From the NCBI RefSeq assembly GCF_900101865.1, contig NZ_FNAH01000005.1, positions 1 to 64,000 on the forward strand: a stretch of 64,000 bases of DNA. Reading direction: 5' to 3'. Position numbers and translations under genes: made by a program. Shown here piece after piece: positions 17,650 to 26,737 of the stretch (the first letter of the stretch is position 1; every line of letters begins with the position of its first letter). Source of the DNA: Paracoccus isoporae (GTDB lineage: Bacteria; Pseudomonadota; Alphaproteobacteria; Rhodobacterales; Rhodobacteraceae). Under the pieces are notes generated by a model. The model was not told where the DNA came from and searched no databases. It saw nothing but the letters and a program-made list of their open reading frames with translations.

Positions 17650-19179
17650 ATGACCGCGCTTCTGGAAATGCGCAACATCACCAAGACATTCCCCGGCGTG
17701 AAGGCGCTCGACGATGTCAGCATCTCCGTGCGCGAGGGCGAGATCCACGCGATCTGCGGCGAGAACGGCGCCGGGAAATCCACGCTGATGAAGGTGCTGT
17801 CGGGTGTCTATCCCATCGGCAGCTACGAGGGCGAGATCGTCTATGACGGCGACACCGCCGAATTCCGCGGCATCCGCGACAGCGAGGATCGCGGCATCAT
17901 CATCATCCACCAGGAACTGGCGCTCGTCCCGCTGCTGTCCATCGCGGAAAACATATATCTCGGCAATGAGCGCGCCAGCAGCGGCGTGATCGACTGGCAC
18001 GAAACCTTTCAGCAGACCGAGGGGCTTCTGGCCAAGGTCGGGCTGCGCGAGGCGCCGGGCACCAAGGTGGACAGCCTGGGCGTCGGCAAGCAGCAGCTTG
18101 TCGAGATCGCCAAGGCCCTGTCGAAGAATGTCCGGCTGCTGATCCTCGACGAGCCCACCGCTGCCTTGTCGGAATCCGACAGCCAGGCGCTGCTGGACCT
18201 GCTGCTGGAACTGAAGGGGCAGGGTGTCACCTCGATCATCATCAGCCACAAGCTGAACGAGGTGCGCCGCGTGGCCGACAGCGTCACCGTGATCCGCGAC
18301 GGAGCCACCATTTCGACCCTCGACGCGCGCGGGGGTGAACTGACCGAGGACCGCATCGTGCGCGACATGGTCGGGCGCGACATGGCGCATCGCTATCCCG
18401 AACGCGAGGCGCGGGCGGGCGAAGTCATCTTTGAATTGTCGGACTGGAATGCCTGGCACCCCGAACATGCCGACCGGCAGGTGATCGAGGATGTCTCGAT
18501 GACGGTGCGCGCGGGTGAGGTGGTGGGCATTGCCGGGCTGATGGGGTCGGGACGGACCGAGCTTGCGATGAGCATTTTCGGCAAATCCTACGGCCGCAAT
18601 GTCTCGGGCGAGGTGCGGATGCACGGAAAGCCGGTCGATGTCTCGACCGTGGATCGCGCCATCAATGCCGGGCTCGCCTATGTGACCGAGGACCGCAAGA
18701 CGCTCGGCCTGATCCTGGAGGACACGATCCGGCGAAACACCGTGCTGGCCAATCTGGACGGGGTCTCGGCGCGCGGCGTTCTGGACGAGAAGCGCGAGAC
18801 CGAGGTGGCCGAGACATACCGCAAGGCGCTGCGCATCCGCACGCCGTCGGTGTTTCAGAAGGTGATGAACCTGTCGGGCGGCAACCAGCAGAAGGTGGTG
18901 TTGTCGAAATGGCTGTTCACCGAGCCGGAACTGCTGATCCTCGACGAACCGACGCGCGGCATCGATGTCGGCGCGAAATATGAAATCTACAGCATCATCA
19001 ACGAACTCAGCGCGGCGGGAAAGGCCGTCATCATGATCTCGTCGGAGATGCCCGAGTTGCTGGGCATGTGCGACCGGATCTACGTGATGAACGAGGGCCG
19101 CTTCGTGGGCGAGCTGGCGGCGGCTGAGGCCAGCCAGGAATCGATCATGTCGCTGATTGTCAGGGACAAGGGGGAATAG
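17650..19179 (+). CDS. mmsA: Multiple monosaccharide ABC transporter ATP-binding protein
   Basis: The 509-residue protein is a double ATPase of the CUT2 (Mgl/Rbs/Xyl) type. The N-terminal half has Walker [10 protein letters not shown] (near residue 37) and Walker [16 protein letters not shown]. The C-terminal half has [21 protein letters not shown], the signature [15 protein letters not shown] (near 413) and [14 protein letters not shown]. It corresponds to GguA of Agrobacterium. It lies 62 bases after chvE, and its stop is three bases from mmsB, so the three genes form one importer for sugars bound by ChvE. Confidence 0.93.
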   Translation: MTALLEMRNITKTFPGVKALDDVSISVREGEIHAICGENGAGKSTLMKVLSGVYPIGSYEGEIVYDGDTAEFRGIRDSEDRGIIIIHQELALVPLLSIAENIYLGNERASSGVIDWHETFQQTEGLLAKVGLREAPGTKVDSLGVGKQQLVEIAKALSKNVRLLILDEPTAALSESDSQALLDLLLELKGQGVTSIIISHKLNEVRRVADSVTVIRDGATISTLDARGGELTEDRIVRDMVGRDMAHRYPEREARAGEVIFELSDWNAWHPEHADRQVIEDVSMTVRAGEVVGIAGLMGSGRTELAMSIFGKSYGRNVSGEVRMHGKPVDVSTVDRAINAGLAYVTEDRKTLGLILEDTIRRNTVLANLDGVSARGVLDEKRETEVAETYRKALRIRTPSVFQKVMNLSGGNQQKVVLSKWLFTEPELLILDEPTRGIDVGAKYEIYSIINELSAAGKAVIMISSEMPELLGMCDRIYVMNEGRFVGELAAAEASQESIMSLIVRDKGE

Positions 19180-19182
19180 GTC

Positions 19183-20370
19183 ATGGAACAGGCAGAACGC
19201 GCAGGCGGGATCGGCATCGGCGCCTATATCGCGCGCCATATCCGGGAATACGGGCTGCTTTTCGCGCTGATCGCGATCATGCTGTTCTTCCAGATCGTCA
19301 CCGGCGGCGTGCTGCTGCGCCCGGTCAACATCACCAACCTGTTCCTGCAGAACAGCTATATCATCATCATGGCGCTCGGCATGTTGCTGGTCATCGTGGG
19401 CGGCAATATCGACCTGTCCGTCGGCTCGGTGATGGGGTTCATCGGGGCGCTTGCCGCGGTGATGATCGTGAACTGGGATCTGCCGGTGGGCGTGGCGATG
19501 ATCGGCTGTCTCATCACCGGCATGGCGATCGGCGCGGTCCAGGGCTATTTCGTGGCCTACTGGAAAATCCCCTCCTTCATCGTCACCCTGGCCGGGATGC
19601 TGGTGTTCCGCGGCTTGTCGCTGTGGCTGCTGGCCGGGCAGTCCATCGGCCCGTTCCCGCAAAGCTTCCAGTCCCTGTCCACCGGCTTCATTCCCGATCT
19701 GTTCGGGATCGGGCGGCCCAACGGGCTGGCGCTGGCGGTGGGTGTGGCGGCGGCGGTCCTGCTGGTCTGGTTCGGCCTGCGCGCCCGCGCCCAGAATGCC
19801 CGCTACGGGATCGAGGACGAGCCCTGGGGCCTGTTCGTATTCCGCAACGCCATCGTGGCGGCGGCACTGCTGTTCGTGACCTGGAAACTGGCCTGGTTCC
19901 GCGGTCTGCCCAACGTGCTGCTGTCGATGGTCGTGCTGACGGTGATCTATGTGTTCGTGACCGAGCGCACCACGATCGGCCGCCGCGTCTATGCGGTGGG
20001 CGGCAATGCCAAGGCCGCGAAACTGTCGGGCATCCGCACCGAGCGGCTGACCTTCCTCACCTTCGTGAATATGGGGCTGCTGGCGGCTCTCGCCGGGCTG
20101 ATCTTCGCCGCACGGCTGAACACCGCCACGCCCAAGGCCGGATTCGCGGTCGAGCTGGATGTGATCGCCGCGGTGTTTATCGGCGGCGCCTCCATGGCCG
20201 GCGGCTCGGGCAAGATCGTCGGCGCGGTGGTCGGGGCCTTCATCATGGGGGTGATGAACAACGGCATGTCGATCCTGGGCATCGGCATCGACTACCAGCA
20301 GGTCATCAAGGGGATGGTGCTGCTCGCCGCGGTCTTCTTCGACGTCTACAACAAGAACAAGGAAGCCTGA
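19183..20370 (+). CDS. mmsB: Multiple monosaccharide ABC transporter permease
   Basis: The 395-residue inner-membrane protein is the CUT2 permease partner of MmsA (GguB in Agrobacterium). It has about ten to twelve hydrophobic helices, with GGNIDLSVGSVMGFIGALAA near residue 69 (the conserved CUT2 permease motif) and FIGGASMAGGSGKIVGAVVG near 330. The protein is longer than RbsC because of an extra hydrophilic insert around residues 195-215, a known feature of the MmsB/XylH group. It starts three bases after mmsA and ends three bases before the gguC-like gene, so all are on one transcript. Confidence 0.92.
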   Translation: MEQAERAGGIGIGAYIARHIREYGLLFALIAIMLFFQIVTGGVLLRPVNITNLFLQNSYIIIMALGMLLVIVGGNIDLSVGSVMGFIGALAAVMIVNWDLPVGVAMIGCLITGMAIGAVQGYFVAYWKIPSFIVTLAGMLVFRGLSLWLLAGQSIGPFPQSFQSLSTGFIPDLFGIGRPNGLALAVGVAAAVLLVWFGLRARAQNARYGIEDEPWGLFVFRNAIVAAALLFVTWKLAWFRGLPNVLLSMVVLTVIYVFVTERTTIGRRVYAVGGNAKAAKLSGIRTERLTFLTFVNMGLLAALAGLIFAARLNTATPKAGFAVELDVIAAVFIGGASMAGGSGKIVGAVVGAFIMGVMNNGMSILGIGIDYQQVIKGMVLLAAVFFDVYNKNKEA

Positions 20371-20373
20371 TCC

Positions 20374-21363
20374 ATGCATCTGTCACAGCTCACCCTAACC
20401 GATGGGCGCCGCGCCGTGGCGGTGCGGGACGGCGCGGATGCCAGGCTGCTGCCCGAGGTCGAGACGACGCGCGAGCTGGCGCTTGCCGCCATCGCCGCGG
20501 GCCGCTCGCTGCGCGAAGAGATCGCGTCGCGGACCCTGGGCGATGCGGTCGATCTGGCCGCGGCCCTGGCGGACGGGCGGATGCTGCTGCCGCTCGATCA
20601 TCCCGATCCGGCGCATCTGCATCTGACCGGCACCGGCCTGACCCATCTTGGCTCGGCCTCGACCCGCGACGCGATGCACCAGAAGGCCGCGGCGGAGGAT
20701 CTGACCGACTCGATGAAGATGTTCCGCATGGGGCTGGAGGGCGGTAAGCCTGGTGCGGGGCAGGTCGGCGCGCAGCCGGAATGGTTCTACAAGGGCAATG
20801 GCTACGCCGCCGCCCGTCCCGGCGCGCCGCTCGATTCCCCGGATTTCGCGCTCGATGCGGGCGAGGAGCCGGAGATTGCCGGTCTGTATGTGATCTCCGG
20901 TGATGGTCAGCCGTTCCGGCTGGGCTTCGCGCTCGGCAACGAATTCTCCGACCACGTAACAGAACGCGGCAATTACCTGTGGCTCGCGCATTCCAAGCTG
21001 CGCCCGGCGAGCTACGGGCCGGAGCTGCTGATCGGTGATCTGCCGGACCATGTCGAAGGCACCAGCCGGCTCTACCGCGACGATGGGGTCATCTGGGAGA
21101 AACCCTTCCTGTCGGGCGAGGCGAACATGTCCCACAGCCTCGCCAATCTGGAACATCACCACTTCAAATACGATCTGTTCCGCCAGCCGGGCGACGTGCA
21201 TGTGCATTTCTTTGGCACCGCCACGCTGTCCTTCGCGGATGGCATCACCACCAGCCCCGGCGACATGTTCGAGATCGCCTGCCCGGATTTCGGCCTGCCG
21301 CTGCGCAATCCGATCCGGCAGCGCGATTCCCTCGCGGCCCCCGTCGCCGTCGCCAGGCTCTGA
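20374..21363 (+). CDS. AraD1 / GguC family protein (FAH-fold 2-keto-3-deoxy-L-arabonate dehydratase)
   Basis: The 329-residue cytoplasmic protein belongs to the GguC/AraD1 group of the fumarylacetoacetase fold. It has the segments GLTHLGSASTRDAMH (near 90), KMFRMGLEGGKPGAGQVG (near 112), EPEIAGLYVISGDGQPF and NLEHHHFKYDLFRQPGDVHV. In Agrobacterium gguC follows chvE-gguAB as it does here. Characterised AraD1 enzymes dehydrate 2-keto-3-deoxy-L-arabonate to 2-oxoglutarate semialdehyde. The sugar-acid dehydratase next to it supports the same pathway. The gene starts three bases after mmsB. Confidence 0.83.
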   Translation: MHLSQLTLTDGRRAVAVRDGADARLLPEVETTRELALAAIAAGRSLREEIASRTLGDAVDLAAALADGRMLLPLDHPDPAHLHLTGTGLTHLGSASTRDAMHQKAAAEDLTDSMKMFRMGLEGGKPGAGQVGAQPEWFYKGNGYAAARPGAPLDSPDFALDAGEEPEIAGLYVISGDGQPFRLGFALGNEFSDHVTERGNYLWLAHSKLRPASYGPELLIGDLPDHVEGTSRLYRDDGVIWEKPFLSGEANMSHSLANLEHHHFKYDLFRQPGDVHVHFFGTATLSFADGITTSPGDMFEIACPDFGLPLRNPIRQRDSLAAPVAVARL

Positions 21364-21371
21364 GGTTCGCC

Positions 21372-23114
21372 ATGACGTTCAAACCCGCCGCATGGCCCCG
21401 CAAGCTGCGTTCGCAGGAATGGTATGGCGGCACATCGCGCGACACGATCTATCATCGCGGCTGGCTGAAGAACCAGGGCTATCCGCATGACCTGTTCGAC
21501 GGCCGCCCGGTGATCGGCATCCTGAACACCTGGTCGGACCTGACGCCCTGCAACGGCCATCTGCGCGAACTGGCCGAGAAGGTGAAGGCAGGGATCTGGG
21601 AGGCGGGCGGTTTTCCCGTCGAGGTGCCGGTCTTCTCGGCCAGCGAGAACACCTTCCGCCCGACCGCGATGATGTTCCGCAACCTCGCCGCACTGTCGAT
21701 CGAGGAGCAGATCCGGGGCCAGCCGATGGATGGCGCAGTGCTGCTGGTGGGCTGCGACAAGACCACGCCCAGCCTGCTGATGGCCGCGGCCTCGACCGAC
21801 ATCCCGTCCATCGTCGTCACCGGCGGGCCGATGCTGAACGGCTATTTCCGGGGCGAGCGGGTCGGGTCCGGCACGCATCTGTGGAAATTCTCCGAAGCGG
21901 TGAAGGCCGGAGAGATGACCCAGGCGGAGTTTCTGGAGGCCGAGCAGTCGATGAGCCGTTCCTCGGGCAGTTGCAACACGATGGGCACGGCCTCGACCAT
22001 GGCCTCGATGGCCGAGGCGCTCGGCATGGCGCTGTCGGGCAATGCCGCGATCCCCGCCGTGGACAGCCGCCGCCGGGTGATGGCGCAGCTTTCGGGGCGG
22101 CGCATCGTGCAGATGGTCAAGGACGATCTGAAACCGTCGGACATCCTGACCACGCAGGCCTTCGAGAACGCGATCCGCACCAACGGCGCGATCGGTGGCT
22201 CAACGAACGCGGTGGTGCATCTGCTGGCGCTTGCCGGCCGCGTCGGCGTCGATGTGACGCTGGATGACTGGGACCGCTGCGGGCGCGACGTCGCCACCAT
22301 CGTGAACCTGATGCCGTCGGGCAAATACCTGATGGAGGAATTCTTCTATGCCGGCGGCCTGCCGGTGGTGCTGAAACGGCTCGGCGAAGGCGGGCAGTTG
22401 CACAAGGACGCGCTGACCGTCAGCGGCGAGACGATATGGGACGAGGTCAGGGACGTCATCAACCACAACGAGGACGTGATCCTGCCGCTCGATCAGGCGC
22501 TGACCGCGCAGGGCGGCATCGCGGTGCTGCGCGGCAATCTCGCGCCCAATGGCGCCGTGCTCAAACCCTCTGCCGCGTCCGAGCATCTGCTCAGCCATCG
22601 CGGCCGGGCGGTCGTGTTCGAGGATATCGACGACTACAAGGCGCGGATCAATGACGAGGCGCTCGATATCGACGAAAGCTGCGTGATGGTGCTGAAGAAT
22701 TGCGGACCCAAGGGCTATCCCGGCATGTCGGAGGTCGGCAATATGGGCCTGCCGCCCAAGGTGCTGAAGAAGGGGATTACCGATATGGTCCGCATCTCGG
22801 ACGCGCGCATGTCGGGCACGGCCTACGGGACGGTGGTGCTGCATACCAGCCCCGAGGCCGCGGCGGGCGGGCCGCTGGCCGTGGTGCGCAATGGCGACAT
22901 GATCGAGCTGGATGTGCCCAACCGCCGCCTGCATCTGGATATCAGCGATGCCGAGCTGGCCGCGCGGCTGGCCGACTGGACCCCGACCCATGAGCAGGCC
23001 GAAAGCGGCTATGGCTGGTTGCATCAGACCCATGTGATGGGCGCGGATACCGGCGCCGATCTGGACTTTCTGCGCGGCTGCCGCGGCAATCCGGTCGGAA
23101 AGGACAGCCACTGA
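21372..23114 (+). CDS. Sugar-acid dehydratase of the IlvD/Edd family, probably L-arabinonate dehydratase
   Basis: The 580-residue protein is a full-length IlvD/Edd dehydratase with an Fe-S cluster. Cluster Cys motifs are visible in TPCNGH (near residue 57), LVGCDKTTPS (near 126) and SGSCNTMGTAS (near 198), and GAIGGSTNAVVHLLALAGRV and KNCGPKGYPGMSEVG follow. Among family members the architecture and the neighbours fit AraC-type L-arabinonate (or D-fuconate/galactonate) dehydratase, which makes the 2-keto-3-deoxy acid used by the AraD1 protein upstream. It starts eight bases after that gene and overlaps the dehydrogenase by one base (TGATG). Substrate range within the sugar acids cannot be settled by sequence reading. 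Confidence 0.87.
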   Translation: MTFKPAAWPRKLRSQEWYGGTSRDTIYHRGWLKNQGYPHDLFDGRPVIGILNTWSDLTPCNGHLRELAEKVKAGIWEAGGFPVEVPVFSASENTFRPTAMMFRNLAALSIEEQIRGQPMDGAVLLVGCDKTTPSLLMAAASTDIPSIVVTGGPMLNGYFRGERVGSGTHLWKFSEAVKAGEMTQAEFLEAEQSMSRSSGSCNTMGTASTMASMAEALGMALSGNAAIPAVDSRRRVMAQLSGRRIVQMVKDDLKPSDILTTQAFENAIRTNGAIGGSTNAVVHLLALAGRVGVDVTLDDWDRCGRDVATIVNLMPSGKYLMEEFFYAGGLPVVLKRLGEGGQLHKDALTVSGETIWDEVRDVINHNEDVILPLDQALTAQGGIAVLRGNLAPNGAVLKPSAASEHLLSHRGRAVVFEDIDDYKARINDEALDIDESCVMVLKNCGPKGYPGMSEVGNMGLPPKVLKKGITDMVRISDARMSGTAYGTVVLHTSPEAAAGGPLAVVRNGDMIELDVPNRRLHLDISDAELAARLADWTPTHEQAESGYGWLHQTHVMGADTGADLDFLRGCRGNPVGKDSH

Positions 23115-24037
23115 TGGCCGCGCCCGGACAGATCGCGCTCGTCGGCATCGGCAAGATCGCCCGCGACCAGCATGTGCCCGCCATCGCGGCAAGCCCGGAC
23201 TGGACGCTTGCGGCAACGGTCTCGCGCAATGGCCGGATCGAGGGGGTGGAGGGCTTCACCGATCTGGACGAGATGCTGGCCGCGCGGCCCAAGATCGGCA
23301 CGGTCAGCCTGTGCCTGCCGCCGGTGCCGCGCTTCGCCGCCGCGCAGGCGGTGCTGCGCGCCGGACGTCACCTGATGCTGGAAAAACCGCCCGGCGCCAC
23401 GCTGGCCGAGGTGCGAATCCTGGAGGAGATGGCCCGCGCGCAGGGGGTCAGCATCTTCGCCACCTGGCACTCGCGCGAGGCCGAGGCGGTGGCGGCGGCG
23501 AAACGCTGGCTTTCGGGTCGCGAGATCCGCGAGGGCCGCATCACCTGGCGCGAGGATATCCGCAAATGGCATCCCGGGCAGGACTGGATCCTGGAGGCGG
23601 GCGGGATGGGCGTGTTCGATCCCGGCATCAACGCGCTGTCGATCCTGACCGAGATCCTGCCGCAAAAGCTGCGCCTGATCTCGGCCGATCTGGACGTGCC
23701 GGAAAACCGGCAGGCGCCCATCGCCGCGCGGCTGGAATTCGGCGGCAGAATCTCGGCCGATCTCGATTTCCGCCAGGAGGGGCCGCAAACCTGGGACGTG
23801 GAGTTTCAGACAGATGCCGGGCATCTGGCCCTGCGCATGGGCGGCAATGTGCTGGAAATCGACGGCACCCCGGCGGGTGGCGAGAACAGCATCATGGGCG
23901 AATACCCAGCGCTCTACGCGCGCATGGCCGAGCTGGTGCGGGACGGGGCGAGCGATGTTGATCTCGCCCCAATGATGCTGGTCGCCGACGCCTTCCTGCT
24001 GGGCCGGCGCAACGTGGTGGAGGCATTCGCGTTCTGA
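23114..24037 (+). CDS. Gfo/Idh-family aldose 1-dehydrogenase (L-arabinose / D-galactose type)
   Basis: The 307-residue protein begins with a Rossmann motif ALVGIGKIARDQHVPAI and has HLMLEKPPGATLAE (near 89), ATWHSREAEAV and WILEAGGMGVFDPGINALSI (near 160). These match the NAD(P)-dependent L-arabinose / D-galactose 1-dehydrogenases of Azospirillum and rhizobia, which start the non-phosphorylative pathway by making the aldonolactone. It is coupled to the dehydratase by a one-base overlap. No lactonase gene lies in the cluster; spontaneous hydrolysis or a gene elsewhere must supply that step. The following 163 bases separate it from the next importer. Confidence 0.87.
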   Translation: MAAPGQIALVGIGKIARDQHVPAIAASPDWTLAATVSRNGRIEGVEGFTDLDEMLAARPKIGTVSLCLPPVPRFAAAQAVLRAGRHLMLEKPPGATLAEVRILEEMARAQGVSIFATWHSREAEAVAAAKRWLSGREIREGRITWREDIRKWHPGQDWILEAGGMGVFDPGINALSILTEILPQKLRLISADLDVPENRQAPIAARLEFGGRISADLDFRQEGPQTWDVEFQTDAGHLALRMGGNVLEIDGTPAGGENSIMGEYPALYARMAELVRDGASDVDLAPMMLVADAFLLGRRNVVEAFAF

Positions 24038-24200
24038 CCCATCCGCCCGCGCGGTTTTTCGTGGTGCGGGCTGGTCGGATCGAACGGGAAGATCCGCAAC
24101 CGGCGGCAGCGCCGCTTGCGGCGGTGAACCGGCAAAATGCCGGCTGTTGAAGGGGCCGGGCAGACGCCGCCCCGTTAACCAGAAAGGGAGGAACCTGACG

Positions 24201-25160
24201 ATGAAATTCACGACATTCCTGTCCGGCGCGGCCATACTCGCCGCATCCGCCACTGCCAGCTTCGCCGAGGGCGAGGTGGTGGGCTTCGCCCAGATCGGCT
24301 CGGAATCCGGGTGGCGCGCGGCGGAAACCACGCTGACCCGCAACCAGGCCGAGGAGCGCGGCTACCAGCTCCAATTCTCCGACGCGCAGCAGCGTCAGGA
24401 AAACCAGATCGCGGCCATCCGCTCCTTCATCGCGCAGGGCGTGGATGCGATCCTGCTCGCGCCGGTCGTGGCCACAGGCTGGGATTCGGTGCTGGAAGAG
24501 GCGCAGGAGGCGGAGATCCCCGTCGTGCTGCTGGACCGGCAGGTGGACAGCGCCGACGAACTTTACCTGACCGCCGTGGGCTCCAATCTCGTCCATGAGG
24601 GCGAGGTCGCGGGCGAATGGCTGGTCGGCGAGGTCGGCGACCGAGACTGCCGCATCGTCGAGTTGCAAGGCACGACCGGATCGAGCCCCGCCATCGACCG
24701 CAAGACCGGCTTCGAGAACGCCATCCAAGGCCACGACAACCTGGAAATCGTGCGCAGCCAGACCGGCGATTTCACCCGCGCCCAGGGCAAGGAGGTGATG
24801 GAAAGCTTCCTCCAGGCAGAGAATGGCGGCGCCGATATCTGCGCGCTTTACGCCCATAATGACGACATGGCGGTGGGTGCGATCCAGGCCATCAAGGAGG
24901 CCGGGCTGGCACCGGGCGAGGATATCCTGATCGTGTCAATCGACGGCGTGCCGGATATCTTCCAGGCCATGGCGGATGGAGAGGCCAACGCCACGGTCGA
25001 GCTGACCCCCAACATGGCCGGGCCGGCCTTCGACGCGCTGGAAGCCTATTGGGCCGACGGCACCGCGCCGGAGAAATTCATCCAGACGGAGTCGAAACTC
25101 TACACCCAGGTCGACGATCCCGCCGGCGAATACGAGGCGCGGAAGGATCTGGGCTACTGA
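24201..25160 (+). CDS. ytfQ: Galactofuranose-type sugar-binding protein YtfQ
   Basis: The 319-residue periplasmic protein has a signal peptide (FLSGAAILAASATASFAEG, cleavage near residue 22) and a CUT2 binding fold. VGFAQIGSESGWRAAETTL, FSDAQQRQENQIAAIRSFI, LLAPVVATGWD and VVLLDRQVD all match YtfQ, which in E. coli binds galactofuranose and arabinofuranose. The ATG at 24201 follows AGGGAGGAAC. It opens a four-gene importer set with its own upstream gap of 163 bases, so a separate promoter is possible. A perfect 10-bp hairpin follows the stop. Confidence 0.92.
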   Translation: MKFTTFLSGAAILAASATASFAEGEVVGFAQIGSESGWRAAETTLTRNQAEERGYQLQFSDAQQRQENQIAAIRSFIAQGVDAILLAPVVATGWDSVLEEAQEAEIPVVLLDRQVDSADELYLTAVGSNLVHEGEVAGEWLVGEVGDRDCRIVELQGTTGSSPAIDRKTGFENAIQGHDNLEIVRSQTGDFTRAQGKEVMESFLQAENGGADICALYAHNDDMAVGAIQAIKEAGLAPGEDILIVSIDGVPDIFQAMADGEANATVELTPNMAGPAFDALEAYWADGTAPEKFIQTESKLYTQVDDPAGEYEARKDLGY

Positions 25161-25170
25161 TCCCCGGTCG

Positions 25171-25195
25171 GCCGGGCCGCGCCATGCGGCCCGGC
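25171..25195 (+). repeat. Perfect 10-bp GC stem-loop between ytfQ and ytfR
   Basis: GCCGGGCCGC (25171-25180) pairs with GCGGCCCGGC (25186-25195) around the loop GCCAT, eleven bases after the ytfQ stop and 25 before the ytfR start. There is no T-tract. It is the third such hairpin found directly after a binding-protein gene in this window. Confidence 0.7.
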
Positions 25196-25219
25196 GCTCA
25201 TCGCAGTGGAGGGGGTGAC

Positions 25220-26737
25220 ATGGTCCTGTCGATCCGCAGCCTGACCAAGAGCTTTCCGGGCACGCGCGCACTTGACGCCGTCGATTTCGATCTCGCGGCG
25301 GGCGAGGTCCATGCGCTGTTGGGCGAGAACGGCGCCGGGAAATCGACGCTCATCAAATGCCTGACCGGGGCCTATCGGCGCGATGGCGGCGAGATGGTGC
25401 TGGACGGACAGCACATCGATCCGCGCTCGACCGTCGAAGCGCAGGATCTTGGCATCGGCACGGTTTACCAGGAGGTCAATCTTCTTCCCAACCTGACCGT
25501 GGCGCAAAACCTGATCTTCGGACGCGAGCCGCGCCGGTTCGGGCTGATCGACGCCGCCACCACACGCCGCGCCGCCCGCGAGATGCTGGCGCGTTACGGG
25601 CTAAAGATCGACGTGGACCGCGATCTGGGCAGCTACTCGGTCGCGATCCAGCAGATCATCGCCATCGCCCGCGCCGTGGCCCTGTCGGGGAAGGTGCTGA
25701 TCCTCGACGAGCCGACGGCGAGCCTCGATGCGCGCGAGGTGGAGATGGTGTTCGACGTGGTGCGCGGGTTGCGGGCGGACGGGCTGGGCATCGTCTTCGT
25801 GTCGCATTTCCTCGATCAGGTTTTCGATCTGAGCGACCGGGTGACGGTGCTGCGCAACGGCCGCAAAATCGTGACGGCGGCGACCGCGGATCTGAGCCGG
25901 GTGGCGCTGATCGAGCATATGCTGGGCCGCGAACTGGAAGACGAGGTCGAGACGCAGAGCGCCGAGGAGCCCGACGCGGACCGTCCGGCCTTCCTGCGGT
26001 TCGAGGGCTATGGCCGGAGCGGCGTCGTTGCCCCCTTCGATCTGGGAATCGCGCAGGGCGAGGTGGTCGGGCTGGCCGGGCTCCTTGGCTCCGGGCGCAC
26101 CGAGACCGCCGAGATGATCTTCGGGGTCCGCCCGGCCCAGACCGGCAGCGCAAGGGACATGGACGGCCCGCTGAAACTCTCCAGCCCCGCCGCCGCCATC
26201 GCCGAGGGCTTCGGCTTCGCGCCCGAGGACCGAAAGACCGACGGGATCGTAGCCGATCTGTCCATCCGCGAGAATATCATCCTGGCGCTGCAGGCGCGGC
26301 GTGGCTGGGCCAGGCCGATCGGCCGCGCCGAGCAGAACCGGCTGGCCGAGGATTACATCCGGCGGCTGGATATCCGCACCACGAGCCGCGAGAAACCGGT
26401 GGGCGAGCTGTCGGGCGGCAACCAGCAGAAGGTGGTGCTGGCCCGCTGGCTGGCGATGAATCCGCGCTTCCTGATCCTGGATGAGCCGACCCGCGGCATC
26501 GATGTGGGCGCGCATGCGGAAATCCTGCGCCTGATCCACGAGCTGACCGAGGCCGGTATGGCGGTCATGGTCATCAGCTCCGAGATCGACGAACTCGTCG
26601 CCGTGGCCGACCGGGTGATCGTGCTGCGCGACCGCAGCCATGTGGCGGAATTGACCGGGCCGCGCGTGACCGGCGACGAGATCATGCGCGCCATAGCCAG
26701 CGAGGCGACGGACAGACGCGGGCAGGTGCCGGCATGA
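25220..26737 (+). CDS. ytfR: Galactofuranose-type ABC transporter ATP-binding protein YtfR
   Basis: The 505-residue double ATPase has Walker [10 protein letters not shown] (near residue 33), [15 protein letters not shown] (near 162), then in the C-terminal half GLLGSGRTETAEMI, FAPEDRKTDGIVADLSI, the signature [15 protein letters not shown] (near 400) and [14 protein letters not shown]. This is the CUT2 layout, and linkage to YtfQ-type and YtfT/YjfF-type genes identifies it as YtfR. The ATG at 25220 follows GGAGGGGG. Its stop overlaps the ytfT start (ATGA). It drives import of pentofuranoses or galactofuranose together with the two permeases. Confidence 0.92.
   Translation: MVLSIRSLTKSFPGTRALDAVDFDLAAGEVHALLGENGAGKSTLIKCLTGAYRRDGGEMVLDGQHIDPRSTVEAQDLGIGTVYQEVNLLPNLTVAQNLIFGREPRRFGLIDAATTRRAAREMLARYGLKIDVDRDLGSYSVAIQQIIAIARAVALSGKVLILDEPTASLDAREVEMVFDVVRGLRADGLGIVFVSHFLDQVFDLSDRVTVLRNGRKIVTAATADLSRVALIEHMLGRELEDEVETQSAEEPDADRPAFLRFEGYGRSGVVAPFDLGIAQGEVVGLAGLLGSGRTETAEMIFGVRPAQTGSARDMDGPLKLSSPAAAIAEGFGFAPEDRKTDGIVADLSIRENIILALQARRGWARPIGRAEQNRLAEDYIRRLDIRTTSREKPVGELSGGNQQKVVLARWLAMNPRFLILDEPTRGIDVGAHAEILRLIHELTEAGMAVMVISSEIDELVAVADRVIVLRDRSHVAELTGPRVTGDEIMRAIASEATDRRGQVPA

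Noticed and set aside
17563-20379. Very long open frame (938 codons) on the minus strand
   Set aside because: It lies antisense to mmsA and mmsB, is full of His, Gln, Asp and Arg without any motif, and is the usual shadow of GC-rich coding DNA.
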